DNA from: Rapana venosa
Lineage: Eukaryota > Mollusca > Gastropoda > Neogastropoda > Muricidae
Assembly: GCA_028751875.1 (NCBI GenBank)
Contig: CM054154.1
Location: 58,334,707 to 58,398,706 of the forward strand
Direction of reading: 5' to 3'
DNA: 64,000 nt
Of this stretch, positions 46,276-56,632 are shown piece by piece. The notes under the pieces are model-generated. The model did no database searches. It was not told the origin of the DNA and saw only the letters and a list, made by a program, of their open reading frames with translations. Numbering within the stretch: position 1 is the first letter of the stretch; every line of letters starts with the position of its first letter. Position numbers and translations under genes: made by a program.

Positions 46276-47598
46276 ATGGAAATGCAGAATTTAGCTACCC
46301 CCAAACCATTTTCCTTCCGACCAGAAGAGTGGCCAGAGTGGATACTTAAAGTCAAAAGATACAGAAATGCTTCCAAACTGTCAAAAAAAGATGGTGAAGT
46401 TCAAAGAGACACGTTATTGTATGTGATGAGAGATGCATCAGAGAAGATTTTCAAAACCTTCACGTTTGGGACAAGAACGGAAGGAGAAGGCGAGGATGCC
46501 CATGAAGTGAAGGAGAGAGATACAGATTTCGATACCCTGGTGAGCAAATTTGACTCATATTTCATAGTTAAACGAAATATCATACATGGAAGAACAACAT
46601 TTCAAGAAAGGAAACAGAAAGAGTCAGAAACAGTGGAGGAATTTTACAGAGAGCTGAGAGCTCTGGCTGCTCACTGCAACTACGTAGATAAGGAAAATCA
46701 AGTAAGGGATCGGTTTGTTGTGGGCCTGAGAGACACCAAGCTGAAAGAAAACCTCCATTTGATACATGACCTCACACTGAACAAAGCAGTAGAAATAGCT
46801 TGCCAACATGAACAGATCAAGGACCAAATGAAGCAGCAAAATGTCATGGCTTTTTCAGATGAAGCCAGGTCATCCTACCAGGCTAGCAGATCGTGTAGGG
46901 GTGGTCAAGGACAAGTTCAAAGAGGGAACAGCACATCAGCCAGGAGCAGCACTAGAGGAGCAACAGCCAAAAATGCCAGTAGAGGACGAGGAAGGTTTCA
47001 TCAGACCTCACCTTGGGGTTCTGAGCGTGATCGATGCGGTAAAGAACCTGGAAGAGAAAAACCCTGCCCTGCAAAAGGACAATTTTGTCAAAGATGCAAG
47101 AAGAAAGGACATTTCGAAAGGAAGTGTAGATCAATACAAGGAGCAGTGGCAGAACATCAGGTTGTTGAAGAGGAGGAGTACATCATTGATACAGTGATAG
47201 CTGACAATAACAGAGCATGGAATGTGAATCTCAGCATCAAAGGAACACTAGTCAAGTTCAAAATAGATACAGGGGCAGATGTATGTATCATGAACGAGAA
47301 AACCTACAACCAGTTTTTAAAAACAAAAACCCAGCTTAGGCCTACCAAGATCAGTCTGATTTCTGCTGGAGGAAAACTGGAAGCAAGGGGAGAGTTCTTT
47401 GCAGAAGTGGTGGATAAAAGAAAAATCTTCAAATTTCGAGTAGTGGTGGCCAGAAATCATGTAGGTAGCAACCTGCTAAGTCAAAATGTGGCAGAGAAAA
47501 TGGGGATAGTGAAAAGAGTTAACAAACTCTCCAAAACATCAAGAAATGTGTTTGGTCACACTGGCCTATTGAAAACAGACCCGTGCAGATCAGGCTGA
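46276..47598 (+). CDS. Gypsy Gag and protease ORF
   Basis: Gag coats the RNA; the aspartic protease cleaves the polyprotein. The frame is open from 46105 inside the LTR. I place the start at ATG 46276 (MEMQNLATPKPFSF), which leads directly into the conserved FRPEEWPEWILKVKRYRNA capsid block. It continues through TVEEFYRELRALAAHC, a basic Ser/Arg/Gly region, one CCHC zinc knuckle (C-x2-C-x4-H-x4-C, 47086-47127) and the protease DTGAD motif (Asp codon 47266-47268). The stop at 47598 truncates the link to RT, which continues in another frame. About 440 codons from this start. It is the longest open frame in the element and probably could still be translated. Confidence 0.8.
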   Translation: MEMQNLATPKPFSFRPEEWPEWILKVKRYRNASKLSKKDGEVQRDTLLYVMRDASEKIFKTFTFGTRTEGEGEDAHEVKERDTDFDTLVSKFDSYFIVKRNIIHGRTTFQERKQKESETVEEFYRELRALAAHCNYVDKENQVRDRFVVGLRDTKLKENLHLIHDLTLNKAVEIACQHEQIKDQMKQQNVMAFSDEARSSYQASRSCRGGQGQVQRGNSTSARSSTRGATAKNASRGRGRFHQTSPWGSERDRCGKEPGREKPCPAKGQFCQRCKKKGHFERKCRSIQGAVAEHQVVEEEEYIIDTVIADNNRAWNVNLSIKGTLVKFKIDTGADVCIMNEKTYNQFLKTKTQLRPTKISLISAGGKLEARGEFFAEVVDKRKIFKFRVVVARNHVGSNLLSQNVAEKMGIVKRVNKLSKTSRNVFGHTGLLKTDPCRSG

Positions 47599-48860
47599 AA
47601 GAAAATGCAACCCCATATTGCATCACTACAGCTAGACGAGTTCCTTTTGCTCTCCAGTAGAAGGCAAAAGCAGAGTTGGAGTGCATGCAGAAGGATGGCA
47701 TCATTCAGGAGATGGTGTGCTCCAATGGTACCCAGTAGTGAAACCGAATGGCAGTGTCAGAATATGCGTTGATTTCAAAAGACTGAATCAGGCTGTGAAG
47801 AGGCCATTTTGCATGTTGCCACATCTGGAAGATATTGCACCACAGTTAGCAGGGGCAAAGTACTTCACCACACTGGATGCGTCATCTGGGTTCTTCCAGG
47901 TTCCCATTTCGGAAGAGAGCATCAGTCTGACCACTTTCATAACTCCGTTTGGCCGCTATGCTTTCAAAAAGAGTGTCAATGAGGATATCTCTGGGTCCAG
48001 AGTGTTTCCAGGAGAAGATGAAAGACACCATACAAGGACTACAGGGATGTGAAGCCATAATGGATGACATCATCATTTATGGGAGAGATGAAAAGGAGCA
48101 TGATGAAAGACTGGATGCTGTCCTCAAAAGAATTGAAGAAAGTGGATTGAAACTGAACAGAGAAAAATGCCGCTTCAAGAAATCAGAGGTCAAGTTCTTT
48201 GGGCACATCATTTCTGCTGAAGGAGTTCACCCAGACCCGGAGAAAGTAAAAGCCATCAAGGAGATGCCTGCTCCAAAGTCCATAAAGGAACTTAGGACAG
48301 TCTGTGGCATGTTTAATTACCTCAGCAAGTTCATTCCAGAAATGGCCGCTACCATGAAACCCATCACAGACCTGTTGAAGAAGAACACAGCATGGACATG
48401 GGGAGAAACCCAAAACAATGCTTTTGAAGTGATCAAAAGGCAACTTCCATCAGCATCAGCCCTTGGGTTTTATAAACCAGGAGGAAAACTGTCGTCAGTG
48501 CTGACAGCGGGAGGTACGGGCTAGGGGCGGCACTAGTGCAGCGGGAAGGAGACACCTTGGTGCCGATAGCATTCGCCTCCAGAAGCTTGACAGATGCAGA
48601 GCAGAGGTATGCCCAGATAGAGAAGGAATGTCTGGCATCTACTTGGGCTTGTGAAAAGTTTTCCTAATACCTCATTGGATTGGAGTTTCCATTTGCAGAT
48701 GGACCACTAACCCCTGGTTCCTCTTTTTAAGAGCAAAGATATTGACAAGGTTCCAGTAGCTGCCAAAGATTGTTGATTAGGCTCATGAGATTCAATGCCG
48801 ATATCATTCATGTGCCAGGAAAGAATTTGATCATTGCAGACACAATATCATGAAGTCCCG
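47574..48860 (+). pseudogene. Gypsy RT and RNase H, frameshifted
   Basis: RT blocks lie in three frames: ARRVPFAL (then an in-frame TAG at about 47658), KPNGSVRICVDFKRLN, TTLDASSGFFQVPI, TTFITPFGRYAFKK (frame changes near 47972), then AIMDDIIIYGRDEKEHDERL with the catalytic MDD at 48060-48068, FFGHIISAEGVHPDPEKV and FNYLSKFIPEMA. RNase H follows after another shift: [30 protein letters not shown], with stops near 48665 and 48728. RT residues are mostly kept but the product is broken at least five times. Confidence 0.85.
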
Positions 48861-50269
48861 TGCCACATACAGAAGAAGATGAAAAGAAAGTTGAAACTGT
48901 GACCGCTCATACCAGAGCTTTGGAGTCAAGTTGGTCAGTTGCACCTAAACGTGTTGACATACTTTGTTCAGCAACAGTGCACGACCCAGAAATACAGCAA
49001 GTCATGGACTACATTTTGAATGGCTGGCCAAGTCGAACACCATCCAGCCTCCAGGCCTACCATCAGGTCCGAGATGAACTGCCGCTAGTGTCAGGATTAT
49101 TGGTGTATGAAGGCAGAATAGTTGTTCCAAGGAGTCAGCGTGCGGAGGTGCTGCACAAGCTACATGAAACACATCAGAGCCTGCAGAAGTGTCGTCAGAA
49201 TGCTCAGACAGTAGTCTGGTGGCCTGGGCTCAGCAAGGACTTGAAAATGCTGATCAACCACTGCCCAGAATGTTGTCAGAATCGACCTTCTCAGAAGCAC
49301 GAGCCACTTCATCCTACTCCATTGCCAGAACGCCCATGGCAACGGCTTGGGGTAAACCTTTGTACCTACCAAGGAAAGGAACATTTGGTAGTGGTGGATT
49401 ACTACTCATGCTGGATGGAGGTGGTCCCATTGAAGTCAACTACAGCTGCCATCCTTGTCAACAGACTGACCGGGTTGTTTGCCACACAGGGAATACCGGA
49501 AGTCATCATCGTGAGTGACAATGGACCCCAGTTCCAGTGTGCTGAATTTCACAGACTTGCAGAAGACTACGATTTCCAGCACCAGACCAGCAGCCCTCAC
49601 TTTCCGCAGGCAAATGGAGCAGTGGAGAGCGCAGTGAAGATAGCCAAAAAGATGCTCGAGCAGCCATCTTTGGATGTAGCGCTCCTGAACTACAGAACTA
49701 CACAACACTCGAGTACGGGTGTGAGTCCTGCCGTAGCCCTCATGGGGAGACCCCTGAGGTCAAAGCTTCCCAAACTCCCGGAGCAGCTGATGCCCCAGCC
49801 GGTCAACGATGCAGTCATCCGCCAAGCAGACCAGAAGACGAAGGAAGCCTACAAGCTCAGCTATGACAGGAGGCATGGTGCACAGCCTCTGTCAGAGCTG
49901 AGACCAGGAGACCAGGTGCTCATCAAGACAGATGCAGAGAGCACTTGGAAGAAGTCAGGTACGGTTGTTGCTGCTGACCCCCAAAACCGCACGTACCTGG
50001 TCACCTCACCATCTGGTATCCAAAGACGAAACCGGAAACATCTGCAGTGGCAGCCTGTCCAGTCACCGATAGAAGCTACTCTGCCGACGCCAGGAGAGAC
50101 CCCTGTTGAGTCGAAGCCTCAGCATTCTGGGAATGCCAGTGATTCGGAGGACATGGTGGAACCCAGGGCATCACCCACCACTCCTGGTGTTCCAGCCAGG
50201 CCAACAACCAGGGCCTCACATGGCTATGCAGCTGCCAGGCCCGTCCGTTTCAAAGAGGACTATGTGTGA
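48860..50269 (+). CDS. Gypsy integrase, intact frame with catalytic Asp lost
   Basis: 469 codons. Integrase joins the cDNA ends to target DNA. It begins past RNase H. The N-terminal zinc domain is HETHQSLQKC... NHCPECCQ (about residues 95-140). The catalytic core has residue 166 as Asn (AAC 49355-49357, GVNLCTY) where the family has the first Asp, then Asp220 in VSDNGPQF and Glu256 in NGAVESAV, with the normal D-35-E spacing. The C-terminal GDQVLIKTD barrel-like segment is followed by a Pro/Ser/Thr-rich tail ending PVRFKEDYV. No chromodomain. It is open but predicted catalytically dead. Confidence 0.85.
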   Translation: MPHTEEDEKKVETVTAHTRALESSWSVAPKRVDILCSATVHDPEIQQVMDYILNGWPSRTPSSLQAYHQVRDELPLVSGLLVYEGRIVVPRSQRAEVLHKLHETHQSLQKCRQNAQTVVWWPGLSKDLKMLINHCPECCQNRPSQKHEPLHPTPLPERPWQRLGVNLCTYQGKEHLVVVDYYSCWMEVVPLKSTTAAILVNRLTGLFATQGIPEVIIVSDNGPQFQCAEFHRLAEDYDFQHQTSSPHFPQANGAVESAVKIAKKMLEQPSLDVALLNYRTTQHSSTGVSPAVALMGRPLRSKLPKLPEQLMPQPVNDAVIRQADQKTKEAYKLSYDRRHGAQPLSELRPGDQVLIKTDAESTWKKSGTVVAADPQNRTYLVTSPSGIQRRNRKHLQWQPVQSPIEATLPTPGETPVESKPQHSGNASDSEDMVEPRASPTTPGVPARPTTRASHGYAAARPVRFKEDYV

Positions 50270-50571
50270 TTTTCCAGCCTAAAAGTGGGTCGAAAGACCA
50301 GAGCCTTACGGCTTTTACATTCATAGTGTGGTGAAAGACCTTGGTGCATTTACATATACGCATGAGAATCTGGTGCCCGTGTCTGGTAGATTCTCTTTTA
50401 GAGTAGATCACAACTCAAAACAACATGCACATAAAAATCTGGTGCCTGTGTCTGATAGATTCTCATTTTAGAGTAGATCACAGAACTCAAAACAATGTGG
50501 TATCAAAGTGCGGAAAATGCTTTATTGATGATAATAATTTTTTTCTCTTCCACTGATCATTTATCAATGTT
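50270..50571 (+). other. Gypsy 3' untranslated region with 69-bp tandem duplication
   Basis: Two imperfect copies (50367-50435 and 50436-50500) share AATCTGGTGCC, GTGTCTG, TAGATTCTC, TTTTAGAGTAGATCAC and AACTCAAAACAA. No ORF. An L2-like copy inserted at about 50572. Confidence 0.8.
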
Positions 50572-52948
50572 TTTATAATAATGATACATGGAATTTATAC
50601 AGCGCTAAATCTTGCAAAAGAAACAAATCAAAGCGCTCTCATTTATACTAGTCTTTCACATGCAGCCAGTTACGATTAATAGATTTTTACAAATTCAAAT
50701 GTAAACACACACACACGCACAATTAACAGTTTTTTACAAATACAAATGTAAACACACACCTGAGCATGCACCTACACACACACACACACACACAAAAGTT
50801 GTACACTCGGGCAGGCTAATGGGGGGGGGGGGGGTGGTTATTGAGGGCAGGGACAGAAATGAGATAAAACAAGAGGAGAGAATCTTAGGTTTGAAATAAA
50901 TGCGTCTTTAGGCTGGATTTAAAAGCATCATAAGTAGGCTTTTGACGAAGGGAGAGAGGGAGGTCGTTCCAGATCACTGGACCAGAAACAGAGAAAGAGC
51001 AACGACCAACAGGGGACTGGTTGAATCTAGGTATTCTTAAGCACAAGGTATCTGCAGCAGAGCGGAGGGAATGAGAAGGAGTGTACAAGTGAAGACATTC
51101 ACAGAGGTGGGAAGGTGCCGTTTTGTGGAGACTTTTGTAACAGAGGGTACAGATCCTATAGTTTACCCTCTGTGGCACAGGCAGCCAGTGGAGAGATCGC
51201 AAGAGAGAACTAATGTGCTCAGATTTTTTCTTTCTGAGGACTAGTCGAGCTGCAGAGTTTTGTATACGTTGAAGAGGGTGGATAGATGATGCTGGCAGAC
51301 CAGCCAGAAGAGAATTGCAATAGTCAAGACGTGAGAGAATGAGAGATGTGACTAGTTTGAATGTTGCATCAGTGGACAGATACTTTCGAACTGCACTAAT
51401 GCGCCGTAATTGATAGTAGCACGACTGGCAGGTTTGGGTGATGAATTTATGCATGGAGAGCGTGTTATCGATAACTACCCCTAGATATTTCACTACAGTG
51501 GATAGAGGGACAGACGTATTGCTGAATTCTAATGAAGCTGTTGTTATGGAAGAAAGTTTGTGTTTGGTCCCTATAAGCATGGCTTCGGTTTTATCTGCAT
51601 TTAGTTGTAACTTGTTCTCTATCATCCAATTTTGGATATCTTGAAGGTAGTAGGACATATTTGTCAAGAGAAAAGGCAGATTTTCGGGAGTTTCACTGCT
51701 AAGAATCTGAGAGTCGTCTGCATAAAAATGATGGCTGATTTGATGACGGTTTATTATATGTGAAAGTGGGGCAGTGTAGAGAGTGAAAAGAACAGGGCCG
51801 AGAACTGACCCCTGTGGGACTCCACATTCCAGTTTGGCAGGTGCTGATTGAATCTTATTTACTGTAACTGTGTGGAATCAGTCTGTAAGGTATGAAATGA
51901 ACCAGGTTATGGCTGTGTCTTTAATACTAAACGTGTTCTGGAGATGGTAGAGAAGAATTGAGTAGTCTATAGTGTCAAAGGATGCAGACAAGTCGAGGAG
52001 AGTGAGAAAGGATATTTTTCCTGAGTGAGAAGCGTGCAAAAGCGTGTTTAAGGTGCGAACTAGGGTGGTCTCGGTGCTGTGGTTGGCACGATAGGCAGAC
52101 TGAAAAGGGGGAAGGAGATTGTTGGAATGAAGATGGCTATTGAGTTGTTTCAGAACAACTTTTTCAAGGACTTTAGAGATAAAAGGTAGGTTAGAACAGG
52201 CCTGTAATTCTTCAGAATGTTAGGGTCGAGTCGTGCTTTTTGAGTAGAGGTGTAACTATAGCAGTTTTGAGAGCTGATGGAAAAATTCCTGAGAGAAGAG
52301 ATGAGTTTACTATTTTCGTGATAGTGGGTATGAGCTGTGGAATGCACTGAGTGAGAAGAGAAGCAGGTATAGGATGGAGATCACATGATTTTATTGTCAT
52401 TTCTTTCAGAATTGTCTTGATTTCATTCTCACTTGTTCGATGAAAGAAAAGGAGAGGAATGCCAGTGAATTGGGGATCAGGAGGTGCGGGTTGGAAATAA
52501 GTCTGATCCAGTCTGGAGCAAATGTTGCAGACTTTGTCAGAGAAGAATGAAGAAAACATAGCAGGAAGTTTGGAAGGGCTGTGAACAGTGGGCAGAGGGC
52601 TTGCCTTTGCGGATCCCAGAAGAGTTGAGGTGAGGGAAAAGAGAGATTTCATGGACGTAGCATCAAGACCTTGAGCAGAGTAATACTTTGTCTTTGCTGA
52701 ATGGGTTAGGGTTTTGACTTTGTTGATTTGTTTTCGAAAGAGTTGTTTATTTATTTCAGTTTTTGTTTTTCACCATTGTCGCTCGAGTTGTCGGCATTTG
52801 CGTTTTGCGACCAGGATATCACAGGTGTACCATGGGGCGCAGGACCTATCAGGAAGAATGAGGTCGGTGGGATGCGCGTGCTCATCGGCAGTTGGCCAAG
52901 ATCAGTGTTGTAGTGTTTAGAAGGGTCAGTGTGTTCAGGTTTATGATT
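50572..52948 (-). mobile_element. L2-like copy m, inserted in the gypsy 3' region
   Basis: A minus-strand copy with an ATAATAATGATA tail at 50572, a CA-rich 3' UTR (50708-50795), the whole RT and C-terminal region, and linker up to the HTDLSKHYN-like region at 52948. Gypsy 3' sequence (about 240 bases) follows, then its polypurine tract and LTR. It must be younger than the gypsy element. No clear target-site duplication seen. Confidence 0.85.
50885..51667 (-). pseudogene. L2-like copy m RT thumb and C-terminal domain
   Basis: 260 open codons: [65 protein letters not shown] and the terminal FKSSLKTHLFQT. The catalytic box just upstream (about 51735-51700) reads a FYADDSQILS-like segment in another frame, so the Asp pair survives but is disconnected. 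One of the better-kept copies. Confidence 0.8.
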
Positions 52949-53175
52949 AACTGTTGTTGAGTAGATTTATAATGGATATAGTAATCGCACTATTTTAGTA
53001 ACTTGTTTATAAGATGTGTTTTGGATGTTTCATTGCTATCATTTTGTTCATTGTATTGAACTATGAAGGTTCAAATTTTTAGTGCATAGATAATGTTCAG
53101 ATATCTATTAATGCCAAGGGAGAACTTTAAAAAAAAAAAGAAAAAAAAGTATTATCAAATGTATGATTCCATCTC

Positions 53176-53188
53176 AAGAAGGGGGAGA
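53176..53188 (+). promoter_or_regulatory. Gypsy polypurine tract
   Basis: AAGAAGGGGGAGA directly before the 3' LTR, where plus-strand DNA synthesis would be primed. Confidence 0.9.
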
Positions 53189-53355
53189 TGTTTACGTATT
53201 TTTTGGTTTGGACAAAAAGACGGAAGCACAGCACCCTGAGCTAGAGCCATCTTAGCTATGCATGAGCAGCAGGCAGCCAGTTTGTTTTAGTCAATAAATG
53301 AGTTTATATGTATTACTTGACCGAAGTGGAATTTGTGTGAATGAGAAACACAACA
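53189..53355 (+). repeat. Gypsy 3' LTR
   Basis: 167 bases, TGTTTACG...ACACAACA, AATAAA at 53293-53298. Followed by the right GATGG duplication (53356-53360). Confidence 0.95.
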
Positions 53356-53449
53356 GATGGTGGATTAAAACATGTGAGGATGCAGTAAACCATAAAAAGA
53401 ACGATTCAAAATATGGTTAAAAGATCAATCAGAAGAAAACTTTATTTGT

Positions 53450-53722
53450 ATGAAGTATGCTAAAACTCAATGTAAAAGAATAGTTGCTCAGGCAAAAAAC
53501 AAGTATTGGACAGAATTCTGTATAAATGAAGTATCAGAATCCAAGGATTTACATAAAGTTTGGAAGAATGTTAGTGGAATAAAAAATGGATTTCAACTTT
53601 CAGCATATCCAATCAAATTTGAAAATAATACATTTCCAAGCATAATTGAAAAAGCAGAAGCCTTTGTTACAATGTTTTCAGATAATAGTTCGTTCTTAAA
53701 ATTACAATCAAATATCGATTGA
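53450..53722 (+). pseudogene. I-like copy 3 linker fragment
   Basis: 90 codons aligning with 26250-25945 of copy 1 (KYWTEFCINEVSESKDLHKV against QYWSSFCRSEITNHKDIQKI), including FPSIIEKAEAFVTMFSD. It lies between endonuclease and RT in intact I-like elements. Confidence 0.7.
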
Positions 53723-54375
53723 GAAAAAGAAAACAAATCAAACAAATTGTCAGCATATAATGCTGATTATTTAAATGCCCCCATTCAATATGATGAATTT
53801 AGTGAAAGTTTAGATTCATTTACACATAACACAATAGCTGTTGTTCCTGATGGTATATATTATCAAATGCTGGCCCATATACCTTTTAAATGGAAAAGGC
53901 TACTCTTTTCATTTTTCCAGAACTGTTGGATAAATGGCACTCTTCCTAGTATTTTGCAGGCAGACGATTGTAGTCCCAGTCTTGAAGAAAAGTAAACTGC
54001 TGTCATCGATAGACAGCTACAGGCCAATTGCTCTTACTTCTCATGTGGGTAAAGTAATGGAAAAAATTATACATAAGGGTATGTTTCATTTTTGTGAAAA
54101 GAATAATGTGATTTCCAACAAATCAGGCTGGTTTTCGAAAGGGAAGATGTACTTCTCACCACTTAGTTAAACTAACCCATCAAATTAAAAAGCAATTTTC
54201 CAAAAGAAAAAGTGTGTTAGCCACATTCTTTGATGTGAAGAAAGCCTATGATAAGAGTTTGGCATGATCAATTGCTGCATCAATTAAAATAAATTGGTAT
54301 TAATGGCATATTATATAAATATCTGCAAAATTTCTTATCGTATAGATCAATTTGCACTACATTAGGTTCAGTATA

Positions 54376-54738
54376 CTCCTTGGCATCTCCTACAAAGACC
54401 ACATAAGCAACGAAAGCGTGCATAACTGAATCCAGCAAACCATTGGACCCTATGAGAACCTTCTAACGATCGTGAAAAAGCGTAAACTTAAATGGTATGG
54501 GCATGTCACAAGATCCAAAGGACTTGCAAAGACAGTTTTACAAGGCACTATCCAAGGAGGAAGAAGAAGAGGCAGACCAAGGAAGAGCTGGGAGGATAAC
54601 ATCAGCGAATGGACAGGCCTAGAACTCAACAAAACCCTGAGAAAGGCAGAACAGAGAGAGGAATGGAGGGAACTGGTTGTTGAGTCTTTGAGGGTGCCCC
54701 CACGGTCGGCAGACTACGGGACAGATAGATAGATAGAG
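54376..54738 (+). mobile_element. RTE-2 copy b, 3' fragment nested in I-like copy 3
   Basis: Nearly identical to 22682-23048 (I noticed about three differences). Encodes KLKWYGHVTRSKGLAKTVLQ and GRPRKSWEDNISEWT, open for 86 codons (54472-54732), and ends in GATAGATAGATAG. Left and right flanks (ATACTC, ATTCTC) may be an imperfect 6-bp target duplication; the I-like frame (TLGSVYS then ALKAINLGIP-like) resumes after it. Confidence 0.88.
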
Positions 54739-55239
54739 ATTCTCAGCCTTGAAAGCTATCAACTTAGGTATACCATAGGGATCAGTACTTGCACCTATCT
54801 TGTTTTCTATTCTTGTGCATGATCTCCCTAGCTCTTTGTCAACTAATACTCAAGTTGTTCAGTTTGCAGATTATATTGCTATTTGGATGAATACCTCAGT
54901 TAGGAAATACACAAAAAGAGAGTCATCAATTATGTTGAAAAATATATCAGGAAGAATTAGATAAATTATGTAGTTATATGAAAGAAAATAGATTAGAATT
55001 ATTAGCAGAAAAAACGTGTCTTGTGCTTTTTAATACCGGTGACAACCCATCAAAATTACCAACCCTGAAATCAGAACGAAGGGTCATTCAATACAAACAA
55101 GATGTCAAATTCTTAGGTGTATTTTTAACTAGAAAGTTGAACTGGAAGATGCACATCAACCAAATGATAACTGAAGCTAGGAAAAGACTTAAATTTCTAA
55201 AGATAATAAGTTCTCAGGCATGGAGTCAAGACACTACAA

Positions 55240-55447
55240 ATCAGATGAGACTATAAACCGAGGTCCCATGTGCGAACACTCGCAGAACATCTGCGCACAC
55301 GTTAAATCCTGTTCCTCTTTTCATAAGAGTAGGCCATTATGTGCCGTGGGAACAAACAACAGAATTCACAAATCCACATACACACGGGGACTGGATGTAA
55401 AAAAGCACATAAGTACTTATTCCGTTATCCTCGATATTAAAGAATAA
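55240..55447 (+). mobile_element. SINE-1 copy c, lacking the tRNA head
   Basis: Starts in the central block (CAGATGAGACTATAAACCGA, 55242) and contains TAAATCCTGTTCC, AGAGTAGGCCATTATGTGCC, CACGGGGACTGGATGTAAAA and TCCGTTATCCTCGATATTAA, in the order of 43580-43770. 5'-truncated. It sits inside the RT C-terminal region of the I-like element, which resumes near 55448. Confidence 0.85.
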
Positions 55448-55778
55448 AATTTAAAAAATTAAATGATACATCCCGCTCTGTCCTTAGTACGTTCAAAATT
55501 AATATAGGGACAAGAAGTTTATTTTTCTGCTGCAGATTATGTCCTTAAAGAATTACAAAGTCTAGACAGGAAAGCAGTAAAGATAGCTCTTGGTGTTCCC
55601 CTCATGCAAACACAGCTAATACTTATAAAGAAGCTCACTTACTATCTATTTCTGATCAGCGAAAACTGGCAGTATCAACATATGTGGTTCATAGTCTCTC
55701 TATTTCAAATTCAGTAAATGAGGAAATATTTATGAATCAAGACACTGATTTTCCTAAACAAGCAGCAATATTTCATTT

Positions 55779-56066
55779 TTGCAGCCAATTAAAAATTATA
55801 CAGGCACATTTATGACAGAAAATGACATCAATATATCAACAATTCTAATTTTACGGGTTGTTCCTCAGTTTACTCATTGGAAACATATTTCAGCTAAATT
55901 TGACATCAACTACACGGAAATAAAGAAAAATGAAGATCAAAATCTTCTCACTACTAATGTAGGAAGTCACTTAGAGAGTAATTATTGTAATCACTTAAAA
56001 GTGTATACTGACGGATCTGTATTAGAAACAGGCAAAAGTGGTAGTGCATATGTGATTCCGACTTGA
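55779..56066 (+). pseudogene. I-like copy 3 RNase H start
   Basis: 95 codons: connection region, then NVGSHLESNYCNHLKVYTDG and SVLETGKSGSAYVIPT before a stop. YTDGS carries the first catalytic Asp. The rest of RNase H (ELSAILIALIF, 56110-56150) is in a neighbouring frame. Confidence 0.65.
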
Positions 56067-56632
56067 AAGTTCAAAAATCATTTCATTTAGGAGAGCATTT
56101 TTCTATTCTTACTTCTGAATTATCTGCAATCCTTATTGCTTTAATTTTTTTATATCTGATACTGCTGTTGATGTTTGCCAAATTCTGTTTTGCATTAACT
56201 GAAAAGCAGTATTAATGGCATTAAAGACATGGCAGGTAAAATAAAGAATGGCATTGATTTGAGATTAAATTCCTGATACATTCTATCCCAAACAAAGGCA
56301 TCAGCATAACTTATTGCTGAATCCCCTCTCATTGTGGAATTTATTCGAATGAGCTGGTTGATTCTTTGGCAAAACAAGGTGCCTCTGAATACAGTACTGA
56401 AGTGTTTGCTTCTATTCTGGCACTGTGGTCTTATGAAATTCCAGTCACTCCTCGACCACTACAGCCTCTCTCCTACTAAACTTATAATTCTCGGTGACTT
56501 TAACTTCCATTTCGACAATCAGTCTTCTCCAGATGTAAAACGTCTTTCTCTTTCTATCCAACCATTCTCTCTCCCAACTGGTAAACGAAGCAACGCACAG
56601 ATCTGGCCATATTTTAGACTGGCTGATTACTA

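Larger units (their letters stand above)
45995..53355 (+). mobile_element. Ty3/gypsy LTR retrotransposon, complete LTR to LTR, defective
   Basis: 7.36 kb including a later L2-like insert (50572-52948), so about 5 kb originally. Order: 5' LTR, tRNA-Leu-type primer site, gag with zinc knuckle, protease, RT, RNase H, integrase, 3' UTR, polypurine tract, 3' LTR. The pol order RT-RH-IN is diagnostic of Metaviridae. There is no env-like ORF. The LTRs differ at 12 substitutions plus 3 single-base indels by my count, about 7%, so the insertion is not recent. The host is I-like copy 3. Confidence 0.95.
53361..56439 (+). mobile_element. I-like copy 3, linker, RT and RNase H
   Basis: Continues the LINE from 45994: linker (CKRIVAQAKNKYWTEFCINE, 53470-53530), RT start (TIVVPVLKKSKLLSSIDSYR, 53960-54020), thumb (YKQDVKFLGVFLTRKLNWKM, 55092-55150) and RNase H (HLKVYTDGSVLETGKSGSAY, 55992-56050, catalytic Asp kept). 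The RT active site at 54865-54900 reads QFADYIAIWM, so the second Asp is Tyr. Two later inserts, RTE-2 (54376-54738) and SINE-1 (55240-55447), lie within it. Confidence 0.8.

Noticed and set aside
50572..52948. Target-site duplication around L2-like copy m
   Set aside because: No convincing direct repeat found at 50572 and 52948; the A/T-rich tail hides the boundary.
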